Assembly (NCBI GenBank): GCA_020866945.1
Contig: JAJBVW010000122.1
Location: 1 to 32,124, forward strand
Origin: Oscillospiraceae bacterium
GTDB taxonomy: Bacteria > Bacillota > Clostridia > Oscillospirales > Oscillospiraceae
Direction of reading: 5' to 3'
Length of the DNA: 32,124 nucleotides
Shown here: positions 7,238 through 13,359 of the stretch, piece by piece
Layout: every line of letters begins with the position of its first letter
How positions within the stretch are numbered: the stretch's first letter is position 1
Translations under genes and position numbers: made by a program
Notes under the pieces: model-generated
Seen by the model: only the letters and a program-made list of their open reading frames with translations
Databases searched by the model: none
What the model was told of the DNA's origin: nothing

Positions 7238-8032
7238 ATGGCGGACAGCCAGGAGTACACGGAAGCCGTGTGTATCCATACAAGGAAAATCTACGATAGC
7301 TGCCGCGACAAGGATTGTGTGGAGGATCTGCGGGTGTATCCCACCGTCAGCTCTCAGCCATACATAGAGAGCGCCTTCAGCGTGCGGCCCGCTTCCGCAA
7401 CGCTGCTGTATGCAAGCGTGGACGTGGATGAAATAAGCTTCAACCGGGGCTATTTCACGGTAGACGTGACCTATTTCTACGAGGTGACGGGCCAGACCTT
7501 CCCGGGGGAAAACCAAGTGCAGGGCCTGTGCGTATTCAACAAGCGGGTTATGCTGTTCGGTAGCGAAGGCTCCGCCAAGGTCTACAGCTCAGACGGAACC
7601 TTTGCGGACAGCGACACTCAGCCGGTAGCCGTGGTAGAATGCGTAAATCCCATCGCACTGAACATGAAGCTGGTGGACGCCTGCCCGACAGGACTGGCCG
7701 CCGATGTGCGGGACATTCCGCCAAGCATTCTTGCCCATTTTGGAGAGGATTTGGTACTGTCAGACGGCTCCCGTATGCTGATGACAACGCTGGGACAGTT
7801 TTCTATCATTCGCCTGGAACGGGATACTCAGCTTGTCGTGCCGGTTCATGACTATTGCCTGCCGGATAAGGAGTGCATCTCCGGCACGGAGGACGATCCC
7901 TGCTCCATGTTCTCCCGTATCCGTTTCCCGGTGGAGGAGTTCTTCCCGCAAGACAGCATCGACGCCGCAGAGGTTTATCGCTCGGCCATTCAAAATCGGA
8001 CCGCCACGCACGATGCCGCTGCAAAAAACTGA
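7238..8032 (+). CDS. Conserved clostridial protein of unknown function
   Basis: The 264-residue protein has no signal peptide and no membrane helix. It reads as mostly beta-strand, with conserved-looking blocks EAVCIHTRKIYDSCRDKDC, LRVYPTV, a strand-rich segment ending YFTVDVTYFYEVTG, KRVMLFGSEGSAKVYSS, IIRLERDTQLVVP and DYCLPDKEC. I recall close relatives in many Clostridia, always as hypothetical proteins; several have a cysteine cluster where this one has VDACPTG. The strand pattern recalls spore coat SPOCS/DUF3794 domains, but that is only an impression. The ATG at 7238 has GAGGAGG (7224-7230) seven bases upstream; an upstream in-frame GTG at 7193 lies inside a hairpin. It sits between sporulation-linked and cell-wall genes, so a sporulation role is possible. 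Confidence 0.8.
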   Translation: MADSQEYTEAVCIHTRKIYDSCRDKDCVEDLRVYPTVSSQPYIESAFSVRPASATLLYASVDVDEISFNRGYFTVDVTYFYEVTGQTFPGENQVQGLCVFNKRVMLFGSEGSAKVYSSDGTFADSDTQPVAVVECVNPIALNMKLVDACPTGLAADVRDIPPSILAHFGEDLVLSDGSRMLMTTLGQFSIIRLERDTQLVVPVHDYCLPDKECISGTEDDPCSMFSRIRFPVEEFFPQDSIDAAEVYRSAIQNRTATHDAAAKN

Positions 8033-8033
8033 C

Positions 8034-8070
8034 AAAAATGCAGTCGGGAAATGCAGTCCGGCACATTTTT
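8034..8070. terminator. Likely two-way terminator between converging genes
   Basis: AAAAATG (8034-8040) pairs with CATTTTT (8064-8070); inside, GTCGG (8043-8047) pairs with CCGGC (8058-8062) with one G-T pair and a small bulge. A or T runs flank both sides. It fills the 37-base gap between two stop codons. The same bases also form a 13-base imperfect tandem repeat (AAATGCAGTC). Confidence 0.55.
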
Positions 8071-8729
8071 CACGTTCTGGGAACTATGTTGCTCTTGTCC
8101 TTATAGATATGGCCTGCCGGAACTACGCCCCGAACAGAGGAAAGAGGATAAACACTGCTCTCCCGGCCTATAACCGTACCGGGGTTCAGGACGCTGTTGC
8201 AACCCACCTCCACATGGTCGCCCAGCATGGCGCCCACCTTTTTTCGGCCTGTCTCATGGCAAATCGTTCCCTCCAGGATAACGACCAGGGTCTTGTCGCT
8301 TTTCACATTGGAAGTGATGCTCCCGGCCCCCATATGGGCCTTATAGCCCAGGATGGAGTCCCCCACATAATTATAATGAGGCACCTGCACGCCGTCGAAC
8401 AGGATTACATTTTTCAACTCTGTGGAGTTTCCCACTACGCAGCCCTCCCCTACCAGGGCGTTGCCGCGTATAAAGGCGCACTGGCGCACCTCTGTCCTGT
8501 GACCAATAATGCATGGGCCATGGATGTAAGCAGAAGGGAACACCTCCGCATCCTTTGCAATCCAGACATCCTCTGCCGGGTGGTTGTATTCCTCCGCCGG
8601 GAGAGTTTTTCCCAGGGCAAGAATAAAATCACCGATGCCTTCCAGAGCCTCCCAGGGGTACTCCGTTGTCTCCAGCAGCGGAGCCGCCGCAGTGTGCTCC
8701 AATGAATACAGCTCCCTTGTGGTAATCAT
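8070..8729 (-). CDS. Left-handed beta-helix acyltransferase, freestanding GlmU-type acetyltransferase domain
   Basis: The 219-residue protein consists of a helical N terminus (1-50) and a hexapeptide-repeat beta-helix (about 53-205). It resembles the C-terminal half of GlmU, and residues that match the E. coli GlmU acetyltransferase site can be seen: Lys106 in STELKN, His118 and Tyr121 in VPHYNYVGD, and Asn141 in GSITSN. The N-terminal pyrophosphorylase domain of GlmU (the LAAGxGTRM loop) is absent. It follows glmM with a four-base ATGA overlap and a GAGGTGAG site inside the end of glmM, so the two are translationally coupled. GlmM makes glucosamine-1-phosphate, the acceptor of the GlmU acetyltransferase, which makes N-acetylation of that sugar the best guess. 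Another sugar or CoA donor is possible. Confidence 0.82.
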   Translation of the reverse strand: MITTRELYSLEHTAAAPLLETTEYPWEALEGIGDFILALGKTLPAEEYNHPAEDVWIAKDAEVFPSAYIHGPCIIGHRTEVRQCAFIRGNALVGEGCVVGNSTELKNVILFDGVQVPHYNYVGDSILGYKAHMGAGSITSNVKSDKTLVVILEGTICHETGRKKVGAMLGDHVEVGCNSVLNPGTVIGRESSVYPLSSVRGVVPAGHIYKDKSNIVPRT

Positions 8730-10081
8730 TTTCTCACCTCGATAAGACAGCCGATTTTCTCCATCACGGCAATAATTCGGTTCACCGCAGCTTCGCAGGT
8801 CTCTGTCGTTCCAGCCTCCGCCATGACCCGGAGGACAGGCTCTGTCCCGCTCTTGCGAAGCAGTACCCGTCCGTCGTCGCCAAACTCCTGCTCCACGACG
8901 GCCACCTCTGCGGCCACACGTTCGTCCGCCAAAACTGCGTCCTTGTCTGTGACGACAACATTTTTCAGTACCTGGGGATAGGTGGTCACATCTGATACAA
9001 GCGATGACAAGGGAAGCTGGGTCTCTATCATTACACGCATGACCATAATGGCCGTGATGATACCATCCCCGGAGCGGGCATACTTGCGGAAAATGATATG
9101 TCCAGACTGCTCGCCGCCGATGAGGTGCCCATTGGCCTTCATGTTTTCATAGACATAGCGGTCTCCTACAGCGGTTTTTTCATAGGCAATGCCCGCCGCG
9201 TCCAGCGCCTTATACAATCCAAAATTGGACATGACCGTAGTCACGACCGTATTGGACGGGAGCTGGTCATTGTCCTTCAGGAAACGGGCGCAGAGATACA
9301 TAATTTTGTCTCCGTTGACCACCTGGCCCCGTTCATCCACGGCCAGGCACCGATCTCCGTCCCCATCAAAGGCGAAACCGCAGTCTACATGATGCTCCCG
9401 AACATACGCCTGAAGCCCCTCGATATGCGTGGAACCGCAGCCGTTATTGATATTCGTCCCATCCGGCTGAGCGTTTATCACCTGTACCTTGGCCCCCAGG
9501 GCTTTGAACACCGCCTCCGCAATCATCCACGTGCTGCCGTTGGCGCAGTCCAAAACGATTTTCCTGTCCTCAAAGGGACGGTCAGAGATGTCAGTCAGGT
9601 AGCCGATATACCGGCTGCGGCCAGCGTAATAATCCACAGTACAGCCGACCTTTTCCCGCAGGGCGTAGGGCAGCTCCGGCAGCAGCCCGTCGATATAGCG
9701 CTCTATCTCGTCCTGGAGGGTATCGTCCATCTTTTCGCCTTCGCCGTTTATCAGCTTGATGCCGTTATCATAAAAGGGGTTGTGGCTCGCAGAAATCATG
9801 ACGCCGCAGTCAAACTCCTCTGTTCTTGCGATATAGGAAACGCAGGGCGTGGTAGTGACGTGCAGCAGATAGGCGTCCGCGCCGGAAGCCACGATACCTG
9901 CGGCCAGGGCATTTTCATACATATAGCTGCTGCGGCGCGTATCCTTGCCGATGACAATACGGGCCTTATGTGTCTGGCCATAATACCAGCCCAGGTAGCG
10001 TCCTATCTGAAAGGCGTGAACAGGATTCAGGCCCACATTCGCTTCTCCGCGAAAGCCGTCCGTTCCAAAATACTTTCCCAA
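8726..10081 (-). CDS. glmM: Phosphoglucosamine mutase
   Basis: The 451-residue protein has full family length. It begins GKYFGTDGFRGEAN, carries the phosphoserine loop MISASHNP (Ser99), the metal loop FDGDGDRCLAV (around 240), the sugar loop GGEQSGH and the phosphate-binding RKSGTEPVLRVM near the end. It converts glucosamine-6-phosphate to glucosamine-1-phosphate for UDP-GlcNAc and hence peptidoglycan. The start codon is TTG (10079-10081) with a strong GAGGAGGA site about seven bases upstream; no ATG is closer to the conserved start. It overlaps the acetyltransferase gene by four bases, and diverges from the DUF421 gene across a 66-base gap with a perfect dyad. Confidence 0.96.
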   Translation of the reverse strand: MGKYFGTDGFRGEANVGLNPVHAFQIGRYLGWYYGQTHKARIVIGKDTRRSSYMYENALAAGIVASGADAYLLHVTTTPCVSYIARTEEFDCGVMISASHNPFYDNGIKLINGEGEKMDDTLQDEIERYIDGLLPELPYALREKVGCTVDYYAGRSRYIGYLTDISDRPFEDRKIVLDCANGSTWMIAEAVFKALGAKVQVINAQPDGTNINNGCGSTHIEGLQAYVREHHVDCGFAFDGDGDRCLAVDERGQVVNGDKIMYLCARFLKDNDQLPSNTVVTTVMSNFGLYKALDAAGIAYEKTAVGDRYVYENMKANGHLIGGEQSGHIIFRKYARSGDGIITAIMVMRVMIETQLPLSSLVSDVTTYPQVLKNVVVTDKDAVLADERVAAEVAVVEQEFGDDGRVLLRKSGTEPVLRVMAEAGTTETCEAAVNRIIAVMEKIGCLIEVRK

Positions 10082-10109
10082 AATTTATCCTCCTCATAAA
10101 AACAATAAT

Positions 10110-10124
10110 CCGTTCATAGAACGG
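10110..10124. promoter_or_regulatory. 15-base dyad between divergent glmM and DUF421 genes
   Basis: CCGTTC-ATA-GAACGG is a perfect inverted repeat with a three-base centre. It covers the -35-like hexamer of the DUF421 gene and lies 29 bases upstream of the glmM start. It is a candidate operator; a chance dyad cannot be excluded. Confidence 0.35.
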
Positions 10125-10142
10125 GTTTGCGTTGGCATACTA
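10113..10142 (+). promoter_or_regulatory. Possible sigma-G/F-type promoter of the DUF421 gene
   Basis: CATACTA (10136-10142) is identical to the sigma-G -10 consensus and lies 17 bases after TTCATA (10113-10118), which keeps the ATA of the forespore -35. The ATG at 10148 is six bases after CATACT, so the transcript would be leaderless. Confidence 0.35.
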
Positions 10143-10147
10143 AGACT

Positions 10148-10834
10148 ATGCTGACTATTTTGAAAATTTTTATAAACGCTGTAATCATCTATGGGGTACT
10201 GGTTCTCCTTCTGCGTTTGATGGGGAAACGGCAGTTGGGCGATCTGGAGCTTTCAGAGCTTATTGTCACCGTGCTGGTGTCCCAGGTGGCCTCCACTCCC
10301 ATCACTGACCCGGAGAAGCCTCTCTGGTATGGCATTGTCCCCGTCATCACTTTGCTTGGGTTGGAACTAATATTGTCGTTTTTAATGGCAAAAAGTGTGA
10401 AATGTCGTGCAGTTTTGGCAGGCCAGCCTGCCCTGCTCATTGTCCATGGACGCATCGACCAGGGGCAAATGCGCCGCAATCGCTTCACCCCGGACGAGTT
10501 GGCCGAAGCGCTGCGAAACGAGGGCGTGCTGGACATGAACGCGGTAGACTATGCCATATTAGAGACGGATGGACGCTTAAACGTCATCCTGGCCCCGGAG
10601 AATCGCCCCGTTACCGCCGGGCAGATGAATCTGACCCAGGAGGACACAGGGTATCCCCTGATTGTCATAAATAATGGCCGGGTCATGGAAAACAACCTCC
10701 GAATCCTGGGCCGCGACATGAATTGGCTGAACGCACAGCTCAAGGCTCAGGGGCTGAAAAATCCCCATCAGGTTTATATGATGACAACGGATATGGCAGG
10801 GGGCATATTTCTGGCCCCAAGGGAGCCAAAATAG
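10148..10834 (+). CDS. DUF421 (YetF-like) membrane protein
   Basis: The 228-residue protein has the DUF421 layout: a membrane helix (ILKIFINAVIIYGVLVLLLRLMGKRQL), the family signature RLMGKRQLGDLELSELIVTVLVSQVAS, a second and third helix to about residue 85, then a cytoplasmic domain with GQPALLIVHGRID and NRFTPDELAEALRNEGVLDMNAVDYAILETDGRLNV. YetF and YdfS of B. subtilis belong to this family and have been linked to spore properties; other members are uncharacterised. The ATG at 10148 fits the family start; no Shine-Dalgarno site precedes it or the upstream in-frame TTG at 10127. The stop lies two bases from the nrdR stop on the other strand, with no visible terminator. Confidence 0.88.
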   Translation: MLTILKIFINAVIIYGVLVLLLRLMGKRQLGDLELSELIVTVLVSQVASTPITDPEKPLWYGIVPVITLLGLELILSFLMAKSVKCRAVLAGQPALLIVHGRIDQGQMRRNRFTPDELAEALRNEGVLDMNAVDYAILETDGRLNVILAPENRPVTAGQMNLTQEDTGYPLIVINNGRVMENNLRILGRDMNWLNAQLKAQGLKNPHQVYMMTTDMAGGIFLAPREPK

Positions 10835-10836
10835 GG

Positions 10837-11313
10837 TCAGTTGCTCCCGTTTTCTCCCTGCTTGTCACCCAGGAGCTTTGTAAGCTCCTCCATAAAGGTG
10901 TTCAAATCCTTGAATTGACGATAAACAGAGGCAAAACGGACATAAGCCACCTCATCCAAATCCTTCAGGCGCTTCATAATCATTTCCCCGATTTCCGTTG
11001 TTGTAATTTCGCGCTCCAGCGCGTTTTGCAGCTCCGCCTCCACGGAATCGGCAATGGCTTCCAACTGGCGCAGGGGAACGGGGCGCTTCTCGCAGGCGCG
11101 CACCATACCGTTTACGACCTTCACCCGGTCGAAGGTTTGGCGGCTGCCATCTCGCTTTATCACAACGAGGGGCATACGCTCAACCTTTTCATGGGTTGTG
11201 AACCGTTTTGAACACATCAGACACTCTCGCCGGCGGCGGATGGTACTGCCCTCGTCCGCCGGGCGGGAATCAATGACCTTGCTCTCCGCATAGCCGCAAT
11301 AGGGACACTTCAT
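10837..11313 (-). CDS. nrdR: Transcriptional repressor NrdR
   Basis: The 158-residue protein has the NrdR zinc ribbon CPYCGY...CLMCSKRF (residues 3-6 and 31-34) with RRRREC and FTTHEKVE, then the ATP-cone domain starting MPLVVIKRDGSRQTFDRVKV. NrdR represses ribonucleotide reductase genes when dATP/ATP is bound. The length is normal. ATG 11313 is preceded by GGGAGGG seven bases upstream; an in-frame GTG at 11328 overlaps that site. The tail AGGCA is absent but DKQGENGSN is typical of variable ends. It converges with the DUF421 gene, and its promoter region has a NrdR-box-like sequence. Confidence 0.97.
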   Translation of the reverse strand: MKCPYCGYAESKVIDSRPADEGSTIRRRRECLMCSKRFTTHEKVERMPLVVIKRDGSRQTFDRVKVVNGMVRACEKRPVPLRQLEAIADSVEAELQNALEREITTTEIGEMIMKRLKDLDEVAYVRFASVYRQFKDLNTFMEELTKLLGDKQGENGSN

Positions 11314-11366
11314 GACGAACCCTCCCACAATTTTTTAAATTCTGAATCTACCAAATATCGAAAATA

Positions 11367-11372
11367 ATTATA
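11367..11372 (-). promoter_or_regulatory. Extended -10 of nrdR
   Basis: On the minus strand TGTTATAAT gives TGn plus a perfect TATAAT. No good -35 is seen, as is common with extended -10 promoters. Transcription would start near 11360, leaving a leader of about 47 bases. Confidence 0.55.
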
Positions 11373-11382
11373 ACACACATCG

Positions 11383-11392
11383 CAACATATTG
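11383..11392 (-). promoter_or_regulatory. nrdR: Possible NrdR box
   Basis: CAATATGTTG matches nine of ten positions of the NrdR-box core CwATATATwG. It lies between the expected -35 and -10 of nrdR, where binding would block the gene itself. The outer bases of the box fit poorly and no properly phased second box is present. Confidence 0.25.
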
Positions 11393-11448
11393 CTACAAAA
11401 ATATTATGTCGCCCTCATAAATCTTCCAAAGCGGGAAGAAATTGTGCC

Positions 11449-11477
11449 TTGCGGCGGCTGGCGTTTTTTTATATGAT
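11449..11477 (+). promoter_or_regulatory. Candidate leaderless promoter of the small membrane protein gene
   Basis: TTGCGG (11449-11454) and TATGAT (11472-11477) are 17 bases apart. The ATG at 11484 comes six bases after the -10 and has no Shine-Dalgarno site. Confidence 0.5.
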
Positions 11478-11483
11478 AGAGCC

Positions 11484-11726
11484 ATGAAACATTTTTTACA
11501 TAGCTTCAAGCAAATATCTCCGGCAGGCCTGCTGGCAGTACATATTATTCTGGCGTTCTGCTGTGTCATGGTGTTCGCCGCCTTCGTGATATGCCTGTTC
11601 GCGGGAACGCCATGCGCCGCTAATTTCAATCTTTACCGCCTTGCGCAGGAAATGGCGGACACCCCGGCGGGTGTTCTCCTGCTGGCAGGTATTGCGCTCA
11701 TTATTTTTGAATCCCAGCATTTTTGA
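11484..11726 (+). CDS. Small hydrophobic membrane protein, unknown function
   Basis: The 80-residue protein has a short basic start (MKHFLHSFKQ), a strong membrane helix (about 14-40, LAVHIILAFCCVMVFAAFVICLFAG), a polar stretch with NLYRLAQEMADTP, and a second helix (about 62-77) ending in FESQHF. I do not recognise a family. Codon use, the promoter and the two-helix pattern support a real gene, but it is short and has no ribosome binding site, so doubt remains. Its last 94 bases overlap the end of the RNase M5 gene on the opposite strand, tail to tail. Confidence 0.55.
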   Translation: MKHFLHSFKQISPAGLLAVHIILAFCCVMVFAAFVICLFAGTPCAANFNLYRLAQEMADTPAGVLLLAGIALIIFESQHF

Positions 11727-12316
11727 ATCCCAGCCGCGATAGCCTTAATTTCCTCCAGGGATGAGAGCACGTTTAGCGCCTCCAGCATGGCGTTTGTCGT
11801 CATGCGCTCCGGCAACCCCAGCGCCTTTAGCAATATACCCCTGCTGGCCGCGCTGTCCGGGCGCCCGGAAAAGCCAAGGGCATACAGCTCCGCCTTGGTG
11901 ATAGGTGGAGCCTTGCTCTCCTGCTCTGAAGTCTCATCCAGTACGGTAACGCCTGCACGGCGAAGAGCCTGCTCCAGTATTTCCCGGCTCATACCCTCTA
12001 CGCCCAGCTTTCCCTCCCTGGAGGGGGCTTTTTTTCTCCGTTCCTTGCCGTAAATATCCGGTACATAGGCGTGCTTCCCCATCGAGGGATCTATGGCTCC
12101 CCGGAGAAATTTGCGAATCACAAAGCCGCCGCCGTCCCCATCCGTCAGCACAACCAGCCCCCTAATCTGGGCAAGGCGGCGCAGAAGAGCCAGCTTTTCC
12201 TCATCGGAAAAAATACCGAAACCCTTGGTCTCTATGATAACCGTGTCCACAACCTGCGCCAGTGCAGCCTTATCATACCGGCCCTCCACTACGATGGCCT
12301 CCTGTATCCGCATCAT
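11633..12316 (-). CDS. rnmV: Ribonuclease M5 (TOPRIM domain, DUF4093 C-terminal domain)
   Basis: The 227-residue protein starts with the TOPRIM motif IVVEGRYDKAAL and has VVLTDGDGGGFVIRKFLRG, then GKLGVEGMSREILEQALRRAGV and a C-terminal SASRGILLKALGLPERMTTNAMLEALNVLSSLEEIKAI block of the RNase M5 C-terminal domain. RNase M5 matures 5S rRNA in low-GC Gram-positives. The family usually ends soon after the SLEE block, so the last 25 or so residues (after about IQKCWDSK) are an unusual extension that overlaps the small membrane gene. The usual DPD of the motif is DGD here. It overlaps holA by four bases and begins ATGATG. Confidence 0.88.
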   Translation of the reverse strand: MMRIQEAIVVEGRYDKAALAQVVDTVIIETKGFGIFSDEEKLALLRRLAQIRGLVVLTDGDGGGFVIRKFLRGAIDPSMGKHAYVPDIYGKERRKKAPSREGKLGVEGMSREILEQALRRAGVTVLDETSEQESKAPPITKAELYALGFSGRPDSAASRGILLKALGLPERMTTNAMLEALNVLSSLEEIKAIAAGIQKCWDSKIMSAIPASRRTPAGVSAISCARR

Positions 12317-13359
12317 GATCGATCCACGGCGAGCTGCATCAGCAGCTCCTTCATCAGAGTCTCCGGCTCGCCGCCGGTGTCCTTCATGCGATAATCACAC
12401 TGAACGCAAAGACTAACCGCTCTGGCCAGCCGCTCCTGGGAATAGTTTTTGCAGGCACCTTTCAGCAGCCGCAGCGGATAGGCCCGTCCGGCAAGCTCCG
12501 GGATGCAGGAAGTAATATAATCTTCCCCCCTGCTGCTGTCCGCGGCTACACGGGCTACATACAGCCGCCGAAACTGCTCGCTGACCATGGCAATCTGCTT
12601 TTGGGGCGGTTCATCCCGATCCGCCAGCAAATCCGCCAGTACGCCTGCCGCCTTATCATACGCCCGGCGTCCCAGGGCATCTGTCAGATTGAAAATTGTG
12701 GTCTCCGGGGCGCGGCGGGCCACAGCGTCGATGTCACGCTTTGTGATAAATTCCCCCTGTGCATAACCGGCAATTTTGATAATCTCTGGTATCAGGGTAT
12801 TCATCCTGGCTCCACAAACCCAGATAAGATACCTCGCGTCAGCCCCATCGATGCTTTTCCCCTGCCCCTCAACGCGGCGGGAAACCCAACGGATAAGCTC
12901 ATTCTCCCGCGGGCTTGAAAAAGCCAAGTCATACCCCGCCTTTTTCATGGCCTTCACGGCGCCAAGTCGGCTGTCCGGACTGTACTCCGGGCCAAAGAGA
13001 AAAACCACCGTGGCCCATTCCGGTATATCTGACAACAAACTTTTCAGCCTCTCCGGGTCATAGGCAGAGGTCTTGTTTACGTCAAAATCCCGCACCTCTA
13101 CAAGTGTGTGTTCTCCCATAAAGGGCATCGCCTCTACGCTTTCCGCCAGCTTCGCAATATCCAGCGCTTGGCCTTGCAGCCGATGATGGTTAAATGCCTC
13201 CGTATCAGGCTCCAGGCACTGCTTTTTCAGTTCCTCGAGAAAACTGTCCCGCAGATAATCCTCCTCACCACGGAGGATGTATACCCGCGCCGGGCCTTCA
13301 CTCCGAAGGCGCTTTATCTCCGCACTGTAGTCCGCGCCGCCCTTTTCCACTTTAGCCAT
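12313..13359 (-). CDS. holA: DNA polymerase III delta subunit
   Basis: The 348-residue protein has normal family length. It begins with a PARVYILRGEEDYLRDSFLEELKK segment (HolA domain 1, the AAA+-like fold without a working ATPase site), has MPFMGEHTLVEVRDFDVNK, FGPEYSPDSRL and the C-terminal collar domain from about residue 210 (TIFNLTDALGRRAYDKAAGVLADLL) ending in a PETLMKELLMQLA helix. Delta opens the beta clamp in the clamp loader. It overlaps comEC by eight bases upstream and rnmV by four bases downstream, the usual comEC-holA order of Firmicutes. Expression should follow the upstream promoters, as there is no gap for its own. Confidence 0.94.
   Translation of the reverse strand: MAKVEKGGADYSAEIKRLRSEGPARVYILRGEEDYLRDSFLEELKKQCLEPDTEAFNHHRLQGQALDIAKLAESVEAMPFMGEHTLVEVRDFDVNKTSAYDPERLKSLLSDIPEWATVVFLFGPEYSPDSRLGAVKAMKKAGYDLAFSSPRENELIRWVSRRVEGQGKSIDGADARYLIWVCGARMNTLIPEIIKIAGYAQGEFITKRDIDAVARRAPETTIFNLTDALGRRAYDKAAGVLADLLADRDEPPQKQIAMVSEQFRRLYVARVAADSSRGEDYITSCIPELAGRAYPLRLLKGACKNYSQERLARAVSLCVQCDYRMKDTGGEPETLMKELLMQLAVDRS

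Noticed and set aside
8036..8061. Imperfect tandem repeat AAATGCAGTCGGG / AAATGCAGTCCGG
   Set aside because: Only two units, and better explained as part of the hairpin between converging genes.
11329..11440. AT-rich stretch between nrdR and the small membrane gene, first considered as a mobile-element scar or attachment site
   Set aside because: No repeats, no integrase and no tRNA nearby; its AT richness is explained by divergent promoters.
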